NCBI RefSeq assembly: GCF_005145025.1
Contig: NZ_CP039695.1
Span: 868,001 to 932,000, forward strand
Source: Novosphingobium sp. EMRT-2
GTDB taxonomy: Bacteria; Pseudomonadota; Alphaproteobacteria; Sphingomonadales; Sphingomonadaceae
Direction of reading: 5' to 3'
DNA length: 64,000 nucleotides
Shown here piece by piece: positions 43,038-48,950 of this stretch. A program made the position numbers and the translations under genes. Numbering within the stretch: the stretch's first letter is position 1; each line of letters starts with the position of its first letter. The notes under the pieces are model-generated. The model searched no databases and was not told the DNA's origin. It saw only the letters and a program-made list of their open reading frames with translations.

Positions 43038-43155
43038 ACCCGCCCCCGCCGCCGGCGCGGACGATGCGGACAACAAGTGGGACAGCGATCAGACCGTGTT
43101 CGAAGTGCTGCAGCACAACGCCGCCTATGACGTGGCCTGCCCCTCTCCCAAATGA
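42913..43155 (+). CDS. Probable outer-membrane lipoprotein spanin (Rz1-like), overlapping
   Basis: The protein has 80 residues from ATG 42913, starting inside the Rz-like gene in the +1 frame and running past its end. The start MPPVKTCAILAIALLMTSAC-GQ is a lipoprotein signal with its lipobox Cys at residue 20. A proline-containing short periplasmic part follows. The stop overlaps the V start (ATGA). Nested or overlapping lipoprotein plus Rz is the hallmark of two-component spanins. Confidence 0.72.
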   Translation: MPPVKTCAILAIALLMTSACGQPERPRTASDSCLIFRRISIEPAPAAGADDADNKWDSDQTVFEVLQHNAAYDVACPSPK

Positions 43156-43721
43156 GCGGGCAGGATGAGGACATCCCGGCGGACGCTTCCACGCTGATCC
43201 GCCTGGGCACGATCGCCACCGTGGATCTGGCGGCGGCGCGCTGCACCGTGCGGATCGGCGATCCGGATGAGGATGACGCGGTAAGCCCGCCCGTCCGCTG
43301 GGCGGCGGTGCGCGCCGGGAAGAAGCGCCGCTGGTCCCCGCCCAGCGAGGGCGAGGAAGTGGTCCTGCTCTGCCCCGATGGCCAGATCGGCAACGGCGTG
43401 GCCCTGTGCGGCCTGTTCAACGATAACTTCCCCGCGCCATCGGACGAGGATATCGATCTGGACGTGTACGACGATGGCGCGCGCATCGCTTACGATCCCG
43501 CCGCCCACGCGCTCACCGCCGTGCTGCCCGCCGGCGGCACCGCATCGATCGAGGCGCCCGGCGGCATTACGCTGAAGGGCGATGTTACGATCGAAGGCAC
43601 GCTGCACGCCAGCGGCCAGATCGACAGCGATGCCGATGTGCAGGCCGCCGGCATCAGCCTGAAGAACCACAAGCACGGCAACGTGCAGGCCGGCAGCGCG
43701 CAGACCGGAACGCCAGTCTAA
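43152..43721 (+). CDS. V: Baseplate assembly protein V (spike), P2 GpV family
   Basis: The 189-residue protein has the OB-fold region LIRLGTIATVDLAAARCTVRIGD, SPPVRWAAVRAGKKRRWSPPSEGEEVVLLCPDGQIGNGVALCGLFND, and a C-terminal beta-helix (IEAPGGITLKGDVTIEGTLHASGQIDSDADVQAAGISLKNHKH), which is the membrane-piercing spike. The final HKH stretch may bind the apical metal. It overlaps the spanin gene. Confidence 0.94.
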   Translation: MSGQDEDIPADASTLIRLGTIATVDLAAARCTVRIGDPDEDDAVSPPVRWAAVRAGKKRRWSPPSEGEEVVLLCPDGQIGNGVALCGLFNDNFPAPSDEDIDLDVYDDGARIAYDPAAHALTAVLPAGGTASIEAPGGITLKGDVTIEGTLHASGQIDSDADVQAAGISLKNHKHGNVQAGSAQTGTPV

Positions 43722-43729
43722 CCCCCTTC

Positions 43730-43809
43730 GTCATTGCGAGCGCAGCGAAGCAATCCAGTGCCCCGCGTTCCACTCTGGATTGCCGCGAGGCTGCGCCTCT
43801 CGCAATGAC
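43730..43809. repeat. REP-like palindromic repeat
   Basis: GTCATTGCGAG at the left and CTCGCAATGAC at the right, with inner CAATCCAG and CTGGATTG, form a long imperfect inverted repeat of about 80 bases. Such units are scattered through alphaproteobacterial genomes. It fills the gap between V and dyad repeat copy 4 and can fold into a strong hairpin. Confidence 0.65.
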
Positions 43810-43847
43810 GCAACTCGGGGCCATCCGTACCGCTCTCGCCGCGCGCC

Positions 43848-43868
43848 GGGTAACGCGCCCCGTTACCC
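43848..43868 (+). promoter_or_regulatory. Dyad repeat copy 4 of 5, before W
   Basis: GGGTAACG-CGCCC-CGTTACCC, identical to copies 2 and 3 and 46 bases before the W start. Confidence 0.75.
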
Positions 43869-43914
43869 GGCGGCGCGCTGGCGTTCCGCGCGCGCCCGGC
43901 GCTTGGTGCCGCGC

Positions 43915-44295
43915 ATGATCGGCATGGACGCCACCACTGGAAAGCCGCTGTCCGGCATCGCGCACCTGGCGCAGTCGATCGCGCGCATCCTCTCCACGCC
44001 GCTCGGGTCGGTCCCCATGGCCCGCGATTTCGGATCGCTGCTGTTCGATCTTATCGACCGGCCCATCAACGCCAGCCTTACCATGCTGCTGCACGCGGCC
44101 ACCGCCACGGCGCTGCGGCGCTGGGAACCGCGCATCGCGCTGACCCGTGTGGTGATGGACGCCAGCGAAGCGGCCTCGGGCAAGCTCACCATCGCCATCC
44201 AGGGCAAGCTGGTCGGGGCGTCAACCGTTCCCGCGACCGCCACCGATATCGTCTCCCTCTCCATCCCCCTCCTGCTCCGGCGCGCCGCCGCCTAA
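43915..44295 (+). CDS. W: Baseplate wedge protein, GPW/gp25 family
   Basis: The 126-residue protein has MIGMDATTGKPLSGIAHLAQSIARILSTPLGSVPMARDFGSLLFDLIDRP, the gp25/GpW signature with the lysozyme-like fold that seals the baseplate wedge. A second ATG at 43924 is possible. It begins the sheath-tube operon here. Confidence 0.93.
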   Translation: MIGMDATTGKPLSGIAHLAQSIARILSTPLGSVPMARDFGSLLFDLIDRPINASLTMLLHAATATALRRWEPRIALTRVVMDASEAASGKLTIAIQGKLVGASTVPATATDIVSLSIPLLLRRAAA

Positions 44296-44310
44296 CCGAA
44301 GGACCGCACC

Positions 44311-45447
44311 ATGCCGCACGGCCTTACCCTCACCGAATCCACTTCCGGCGCCCGCACGGTCAAGCTGCCCAGCCTGGCCGTGATCGGGCTGGTCGCCACC
44401 GCCGGGGCCGCTGCCGGTGCGGCCACCACCGCGCTGAACGCCGCCTTCCCGCTCAACACGCCGGTGCTGGTCACCAGCGTGGCCAACGCCATCGCCAAGG
44501 CCGGCACCACCGGCACGCTCAAGCCCGCGCTCGAAGCGATCGACGATATCACCAGCCCGCTGGTGGTGGTGATCCGCGTGGCGCAGGGCGCGGACGCCGG
44601 CGCGACGGAAGACAACGTGATCGCTGGCATCCAGGCGCTGCGGACCGCCGAAAGCGTAGTAGGCAAACGCCCGCGCATCCTTGGCGCGCCGGGGCTGGAA
44701 ACGGCGGACGTGACGGCCGAACTGGTGATCGCGGCCAAGAAGCTGCGCGCCTTCCCCTATGCCCGCGCGATCGGCGATACGATCGTGGCCGCCACCACGT
44801 ACCGCGCTACCTATTCCGCGCGCGAACTCATGCTGATCTGGCCAAACACCTCGTCCGATTTCGCGGGCGATGCCGTGGCCCGTGCGCTGGCCCTGCGCGC
44901 GCTGATCGATGAAACGATTGGCTGGCACAAGACGATCAGCAACGTGCCGATCGACGGCGTGACCGGCGTATCCATCCCGGTGCATTTCGACCTGCTTGAT
45001 CCTTCGACCGATGCCGGCGTGCTGAACGATGCGGGCGTGACCACCATCGTCCATGCCGGCGCCGGCTTCCGCTTCTGGGGCAACCGCACCTGCGCGGGCG
45101 AGGATCAGCCGATGTACGTGTTCGAAAGCGCGGTGCGGACCCTGCACGCGCTGCAGGACATCATCGTTTCGGTGTTCCTGCCCTTCTTCGATCAGCCGAT
45201 GACGGTGGCGCTGATCCGCGACAATCTGGAAACCGTGAACGCCGCGTTCCGCGATCTCGTGCGCCGGGGCTGGCTGATCGGCGCGAAGGCCTATTTCGAC
45301 AAGGACGCCAATTCGGCGGACCAGCTCATGGCCGGCCGCCCCACCTTCCGCATCGCCTTCACGCCCGTCGCCCCGATGGAAAACCCCACGGTGGACCTGT
45401 CCATCACGGACGAATTCTACACCGGCTTCGCCGACCAGATCACCTGA
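44311..45447 (+). CDS. FI: Contractile tail sheath protein FI
   Basis: The 378-residue protein has the P2 FI start (GLTLTESTSGARTVKLPSLAVIGLVATAG), the middle KRPRILGAPGLETADVTAELVIAAKKLRAF, and the conserved C-terminal interlocking part RDLVRRGWLIGAKAYFDKDANSADQLMAGRPTFRIAFTPVAPMENPTVDL. It contracts to drive the tube through the cell envelope. Confidence 0.95.
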   Translation: MPHGLTLTESTSGARTVKLPSLAVIGLVATAGAAAGAATTALNAAFPLNTPVLVTSVANAIAKAGTTGTLKPALEAIDDITSPLVVVIRVAQGADAGATEDNVIAGIQALRTAESVVGKRPRILGAPGLETADVTAELVIAAKKLRAFPYARAIGDTIVAATTYRATYSARELMLIWPNTSSDFAGDAVARALALRALIDETIGWHKTISNVPIDGVTGVSIPVHFDLLDPSTDAGVLNDAGVTTIVHAGAGFRFWGNRTCAGEDQPMYVFESAVRTLHALQDIIVSVFLPFFDQPMTVALIRDNLETVNAAFRDLVRRGWLIGAKAYFDKDANSADQLMAGRPTFRIAFTPVAPMENPTVDLSITDEFYTGFADQIT

Positions 45448-45526
45448 TCGGCCCCACCCGGCTGATCGCCCCAACCCGTTCGTGTCGCGCGCAGGCGAGA
45501 CACCAGCCACCTGAAAGGACACGCCC

Positions 45527-46036
45527 ATGGGCATCCCCAGCAAGCTCAAGAACTGCAACGCCTATGTCGATGGTGGCAGCTACATCGGCATCGTGGGCGA
45601 ATACGAAGAACCCAAGCTGGCGCTGATGCTGGAAGACTGGCGCGGCGGCGGCGCGATCGGCGCGGTGCAGATCGACATGGGGCTGGAAAAGCTGGAAGCC
45701 ACGCTCACCATGGGCGGCCATGTCGCCGCACTGGTGCGCAAGTTCGGCACGACGGCGGTGGACGGCACCCGCATCCGCCTGGTGGCCGCCTATCAGGCTG
45801 ATGACGGCAGTTCGCCCGACGCGGTGAACATCTTCCTGGGCGGCCGGTTTTCCGAAATCGACATGGGCAAGGGCAAGCCCGGCGACAACACCGAACACAA
45901 GTACAAGGCTGCGCTCGCCTATTACCGCCGCGAGGTGAACGGCCGCGTCGAGGTGGAAATCGACATGATCGCCGGCGTCTTCATCGTCGATGGCGTCGAT
46001 CGCTACGCCGAAATCATGTCGATCATCACCAGTTGA
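45527..46036 (+). CDS. FII: Tail tube protein FII
   Basis: The 169-residue protein has the FII start MGIPSKLKNCNAYVDGGSYIGIVGEYEEPKLALMLEDWRGGG and the stretch GLEKLEATLTMGGHVAALVRKFG. It forms the stacked hexameric tube inside the sheath. About 80 bases separate it from FI, and a good AAAGGACA-like site precedes the ATG. Confidence 0.95.
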   Translation: MGIPSKLKNCNAYVDGGSYIGIVGEYEEPKLALMLEDWRGGGAIGAVQIDMGLEKLEATLTMGGHVAALVRKFGTTAVDGTRIRLVAAYQADDGSSPDAVNIFLGGRFSEIDMGKGKPGDNTEHKYKAALAYYRREVNGRVEVEIDMIAGVFIVDGVDRYAEIMSIITS

Positions 46037-46876
46037 TCAGCGCGCCGGGGCGGTTTCCAGCCCCGGCAGCTTCGCGCGGTTGAACATCCAGCAATGGCGC
46101 GATTTGCCATCGCGGCTGTTGACCACGCCCACATCCATGAACGCCGGGTGCGCGCGCAGGGCGCGCCACAGCTTATGGTTGCGCGCCGAATCGATCCGGC
46201 GCTTTTCGAACAGCTTGCCGATTTCCGGCAGCGATATCGCCAGCATTTCGTCCTGGCGGTGATGGTCGAAGGTGATCCCGGCTTCGCGCAGGCTCATCAG
46301 CCCGGCAAAGAACGTTCCCGCGATTTCCAGATCCGGAAGGCTGGGCTGGCCGAACGCCTCGATCGGCGGCAGCGGCACGTTCATGCGCTCGCAAGTCTGC
46401 GCCAGCACCGCATGGAGCATGGCCTTGATGTCTGGCTGCCATTCCGATTTCAGACGGTCCACCAGCTTCAACAGATCGCCCGTGCTGGTAGTGCCGCCTT
46501 GGGCATGGCGCGGGTTGATCGCCGCGCCCTTGACCCAATAGTCGTGAAGCACCTGATAGCATTCGCGCTGATAGGCGATCACCCTTGCTCGGGCATCTTC
46601 GCGAACCTTGGAAACTGTGAGCGTGAATAGCCATCCATGCATCAAATCGATGGGTAGGGTCACGGTTTCCTGCATCCCACGCTCGGAAGGCATGGTCATA
46701 ATGACCATACCTTCCGAAAGAAGCGGGTCCCGCTGAATGCGCTTATACTGGCTCACCCAATCGATACCCAGCGCGTCCACCAGCGGCTTCATCGCCACCC
46801 GCACGGTTTCGCCATCGAAAATGGTCAGAAGCTGGGAGCCTTGGAACTCCACCAAGGCAAACCTGTTATCGCTCAT
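46037..46876 (-). CDS. Phage antirepressor (P22 AR N-terminal domain) protein
   Basis: The 279-residue protein has an N-terminal domain (about 1-125: FQGSQLLTIFDGETVRVAMKPLVDALGIDWVSQYKRIQRDPLLSEGMVIM, then ETVTLPIDLMHGWLFTLTVSKV) matching the P22 antirepressor N-terminal domain. The C-terminal part (FDHHRQDEMLAISLPEIGKLFEKRRIDSARNHKLWRALRAHPAFMDVGVVNSRDGKSRHCWMF) is a different DNA- or protein-binding module. Antirepressors switch prophages from lysogeny. The gene is antisense inside the tail operon and ends on the FII stop, so it is a later insertion. Confidence 0.88.
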   Translation of the reverse strand: MSDNRFALVEFQGSQLLTIFDGETVRVAMKPLVDALGIDWVSQYKRIQRDPLLSEGMVIMTMPSERGMQETVTLPIDLMHGWLFTLTVSKVREDARARVIAYQRECYQVLHDYWVKGAAINPRHAQGGTTSTGDLLKLVDRLKSEWQPDIKAMLHAVLAQTCERMNVPLPPIEAFGQPSLPDLEIAGTFFAGLMSLREAGITFDHHRQDEMLAISLPEIGKLFEKRRIDSARNHKLWRALRAHPAFMDVGVVNSRDGKSRHCWMFNRAKLPGLETAPAR

Positions 46877-46903
46877 CGAATCGTCCCCTTCGCGGGCAGC
46901 GTA

Positions 46904-47203
46904 TCACTCATCCGAACCGCACAACTCCGCGTAATAGATATCGTGCGCCTCGCGTTCGTTGATCGGCCCCTCGCTCTGGTCCTCGCCATAGCGGGGCAGG
47001 ATCGGAAGAAGCTGGATGTGTTCGCCGGCATCGCAGGCGTCGTAATCTTCGTGGTCCGGCTCCATGTCGGGATCGCCGTCGATGTGGTCGAGCATCTCGA
47101 TCAGCGCTTCGATCTGCTGTTCGATGGCCTCCCGATCCGTGGGCATCACGCCCAGATAGATCGTGCGCGGAAGGAAGTGTTCGCGGGCCAGATGCTTTGC
47201 CAT
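46904..47203 (-). CDS. Acidic hypothetical protein of accessory cassette
   Basis: The 99-residue protein begins MAKHLAREHFLPRTIYLGVMP. The middle (REAIEQQIEALIEMLDHIDGDPDMEPDHEDYDACDAGEHIQ) is strongly acidic with a helical start. Similar proteins are frequent in sphingomonad prophages without known function. It overlaps the small gene upstream (TGATG) and lies 27 bases before the antirepressor, so the three probably form one operon read from the operator region at 47423. Confidence 0.6.
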   Translation of the reverse strand: MAKHLAREHFLPRTIYLGVMPTDREAIEQQIEALIEMLDHIDGDPDMEPDHEDYDACDAGEHIQLLPILPRYGEDQSEGPINEREAHDIYYAELCGSDE

Positions 47204-47340
47204 CAGCACGGCCTCCCTTCGCCATCGTGTTCGGCCCACAGGCGGCGCAGCAGCACCACGCGGCGGGCTTCGTTCAGATCGATGACGCGCGCCGTGCTTG
47301 CCGGGCGCGCGGGGGCAGTGGTATCGGGCTTGGTAGCCAT
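47203..47340 (-). CDS. Very small hypothetical protein, first in accessory operon
   Basis: The 45-residue protein from ATG 47340 (MATKPDTTAPARPASTARVIDLNEARRVVLLRRLWAEHDGEG) is basic and overlaps the next gene. It is the first gene after the divergent operator region, so it may be a small regulator. No family was recognised. Confidence 0.55.
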   Translation of the reverse strand: MATKPDTTAPARPASTARVIDLNEARRVVLLRRLWAEHDGEGRPC

Positions 47341-47422
47341 GGCGATCACTCCAACTGATCCAGTGGTTAGGCCCGGAGTGAGGCGGCAACCTCGCTCCGG
47401 GCTGTTTTGTGTTAGTTGTGCC

Positions 47423-47462
47423 ACTTGTGCCTGTCAATGGATATTGTGCTACAGGCACAAGT
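47423..47462. promoter_or_regulatory. Operator-like inverted repeat between divergent genes
   Basis: ACTTGTGCCTGT (47423-47434) and its exact complement ACAGGCACAAGT (47451-47462) are separated by 16 bases. A further TTGTGCC lies at 47416. The site fills the 138-base gap between the leftward accessory operon and the rightward ribbon-helix-helix gene, the normal place for an autoregulated operator. Confidence 0.7.
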
Positions 47463-47478
47463 TGGGTAACAGGCACCC

Positions 47479-47637
47479 ATGACCACGGCAAAAAAAGATC
47501 AGCGCATCCCGATCATGATGTCTGTTGCAGAGGTTGCGCGGATCGATGAATGGCGCGCGAAGCAACCCGGCATTCCAGCCCGTGCGGAGGCAATTCGCCG
47601 TCTCGTCGGCAAAGCGCTTGAGACGCCTGCTGATTGA
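47479..47637 (+). CDS. Small ribbon-helix-helix-like DNA-binding protein
   Basis: The 52-residue protein starts MTTAKKDQRIPIMMSVAEVARIDEW and continues with the helix AEAIRRLVGKALE. A short beta-strand (QRIPIMMS) followed by two helices is the CopG/Arc fold that binds inverted repeats as a dimer. A perfect 12-base inverted repeat sits directly upstream, so this protein probably represses itself and the divergent antirepressor operon. Start codon ATG 47479; the stop is at 47637. Confidence 0.7.
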   Translation: MTTAKKDQRIPIMMSVAEVARIDEWRAKQPGIPARAEAIRRLVGKALETPAD

Positions 47638-47687
47638 TCTTTGTCGTTTAATCCACGATCCTCGACTGCGAATCTGACGGGGGAATC

Positions 47688-48152
47688 ATGGCAGGCGCAC
47701 AATTATTTGAAGGATATGGCGCGGTCATCGAAGTTACCGATGATGGCATCATTATTCGAAGGCGCGGGTTGGTTGCCTTTAGCCTACACGGCCTAAAGGG
47801 TGAGAAGCGCATTCCATTTTCCAGTATTTCAGCCGTTCAGTTCAAACCTGCGTCCATGCTAACATCTGGATACATTCAGTTTTCCATCATAGGTGGCAAC
47901 GAAAGTCGCGGCGGCCTCGTTGCGGCAACGAAGGACGAAAACAGCGTCATCTTCAAAGGCAAGCATCAGACAGCCCAATTCGCCAAGTTGCGAGAGATCG
48001 TTGAAGAGGCAGCTCGCAAGGCGCGCACCCCTTCCGTAACCCAATCGAATTCTTCGATCGCGGACCAACTCTCAAAGCTGGCCGATCTTCTTGATCGCGG
48101 CCTGCTCACCCAGGAAGAATTTGCAAAACAGAAGTCCGCATTGATCGGGTAA
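47688..48152 (+). CDS. DUF4429/SHOCT domain protein
   Basis: In this 154-residue protein, the N-terminal part (FEGYGAVIEVTDDGIIIRRRGLVAFSLHGLKGEKRIPFSSISAVQFKPAS) is a PH-like DUF4429-type domain. The C-terminal 30 residues (SIADQLSKLADLLDRGLLTQEEFAKQKSALIG) are a SHOCT domain, a short oligomerisation module. The role is unknown. It has lower GC than the phage genes around it and its own terminator, so it is a cargo gene (moron). Its stop lies in dyad repeat copy 5. Confidence 0.8.
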   Translation: MAGAQLFEGYGAVIEVTDDGIIIRRRGLVAFSLHGLKGEKRIPFSSISAVQFKPASMLTSGYIQFSIIGGNESRGGLVAATKDENSVIFKGKHQTAQFAKLREIVEEAARKARTPSVTQSNSSIADQLSKLADLLDRGLLTQEEFAKQKSALIG

Positions 48153-48167
48153 CCCGCCCCGTTACCC
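48147..48167 (+). promoter_or_regulatory. Dyad repeat copy 5 of 5, before E
   Basis: GGGTAACC-CGCCC-CGTTACCC, with one change from copies 2-4 (C for G at the end of the first arm). The preceding gene stops inside it. It is 162 bases before E, the longest distance of the five, because a terminator and a hairpin lie between. Confidence 0.7.
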
Positions 48168-48206
48168 GGCACATCACTGGAAGCGCGCGCGCGATGCGCG
48201 TTTGAT

Positions 48207-48243
48207 CCGGCCAGCGAACATGCTTCGCTGGCCGGTCCTTTTG
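48207..48243 (+). terminator. Rho-independent terminator after SHOCT gene
   Basis: CCGGCCAGCGAA pairs with TTCGCTGGCCGG (12 bp, 5-base loop), followed by TCCTTTT. It should end the cargo-gene transcript. Confidence 0.8.
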
Positions 48244-48263
48244 CGGGGCGCCGGTCAGCGGAG

Positions 48264-48294
48264 GCCGGGGGCGCAGCCACACCGCGCCCCCGGC
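48264..48294 (+). promoter_or_regulatory. Strong hairpin in leader of gene E
   Basis: GCCGGGGGCGC and GCGCCCCCGGC form an 11-bp stem with a 9-base loop 36 bases before the E start. It has no T-run, so it is more likely a 5' stabiliser or attenuator than a terminator. Confidence 0.45.
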
Positions 48295-48329
48295 CCTTCC
48301 TGCCCCGCCATGCAAGGGAAGCCCCGCAG

Positions 48330-48617
48330 ATGACCGATGCCACCGTGACGCTCGACGAACCTATCGTTCGTGGCGAACAGAAGATTTCCACCCTTGGCCT
48401 GCGCCGCCCCAAGAGCGGCGAACTGCGCGGCCTTTCCATGATCGACCTGGTGCAATTGAAGGTTGATGCCGTTCACGAACTGTTGCCGCGCATCACCGTG
48501 CCGCCGCTAATCATGGCCGAAGTGCATGACCTTTCCCCGGCGGACATGTTCAAGCTGTCCACCGAGATCGCCGGTTTTTTTCTTCCGAAGGAATCCGCAG
48601 CGTCCCCGAACGCATAG
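48330..48617 (+). CDS. E: Tail assembly chaperone E, P2 GpE family
   Basis: The 95-residue protein has LDEPIVRGEQKISTLGLRRPKSGELRGLSMIDLVQLKVDAVHELLPRITVPP, the tail assembly chaperone family core. In P2 and lambda, chaperone pairs arise by a -1 ribosomal shift. The same design is seen here, with a T7 run near the 3' end. The chaperones coat the tape measure during tube building. Confidence 0.92.
   Translation: MTDATVTLDEPIVRGEQKISTLGLRRPKSGELRGLSMIDLVQLKVDAVHELLPRITVPPLIMAEVHDLSPADMFKLSTEIAGFFLPKESAASPNA
48573..48584 (+). promoter_or_regulatory. Programmed -1 frameshift site for E-E'
   Basis: GGT-TTT-TTT-CTT in the E frame contains seven T (48575-48581). A slip of one base back enters the frame of E' (48626), and no stop is met between the slip site and E', giving one fused product to 48742. 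Position and type match the E/E' shift known in P2. Confidence 0.8.
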
Positions 48618-48625
48618 AGGACGCG

Positions 48626-48742
48626 ATGGCAGACATCGCCATCGTCTTTCACTGGCAACCCGCCGTGATGGAGGCGATGTCGCTTCGCGAATTGCTCGAC
48701 TGGCAACGGATCGCCCGAGAACGGAGCAAACCCGATGAGTGA
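48626..48742 (+). CDS. E': Tail assembly protein E' (GpE+E' extension)
   Basis: The 38-residue stretch MADIAIVFHWQPAVMEAMSLRELLDWQRIARER is the GpE'-type family. It is read mainly as the C-terminal extension of E after a -1 shift and may also start alone at ATG 48626. Its stop overlaps the tape-measure start. Confidence 0.85.
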   Translation: MADIAIVFHWQPAVMEAMSLRELLDWQRIARERSKPDE

Positions 48743-48950
48743 CACGACGCTGAAACTTGCCGTCGCCTTCGAGGCCATCGACAAGTTGAGCGGCACGCTC
48801 AAGCAACTCTCCGCCGGGTCAAAGGGTTTGGGCCGCGAGTTCAAGGCGCTGCGCGACGCGACCCGGAACCTTGAAAAGACGCAGGAACAGATCGGGCGCG
48901 CCGGCAAGACGGAACCCGGCGGGCTTGCCGAACAGTTCGAGTGGCGGTGA
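48735..48950 (+). pseudogene. T: Tail tape measure T, truncated to its N-terminus
   Basis: Only about 70 codons remain of a gene that is normally 700 to over 1000 codons long. MSDTTLKLAVAFEAIDKLSGTLKQLSAGSKGLGREFKALRDATRNLEKTQEQIG is a typical start of a contractile-phage tape measure, with helical heptads. After about 48937 the sequence changes to the 3' end of the oppositely oriented coupling-protein gene, and a stop comes at once. Without T, and without U and D, no tail can be made. Confidence 0.85.

Noticed and set aside
43730..43809. REP-like repeat as an insertion sequence end
   Set aside because: It is a single, self-contained palindromic unit with no transposase or second end nearby.
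46094..46630. Plus-strand open frame inside the antirepressor gene
   Set aside because: It is antisense to a protein with a clear P22 antirepressor domain, and its composition looks like a shadow frame.
27601..48167. Dyad repeats as plain Rho-independent terminators
   Set aside because: None is followed by a T-run, and copy 1 lies between two divergent start codons where nothing ends.
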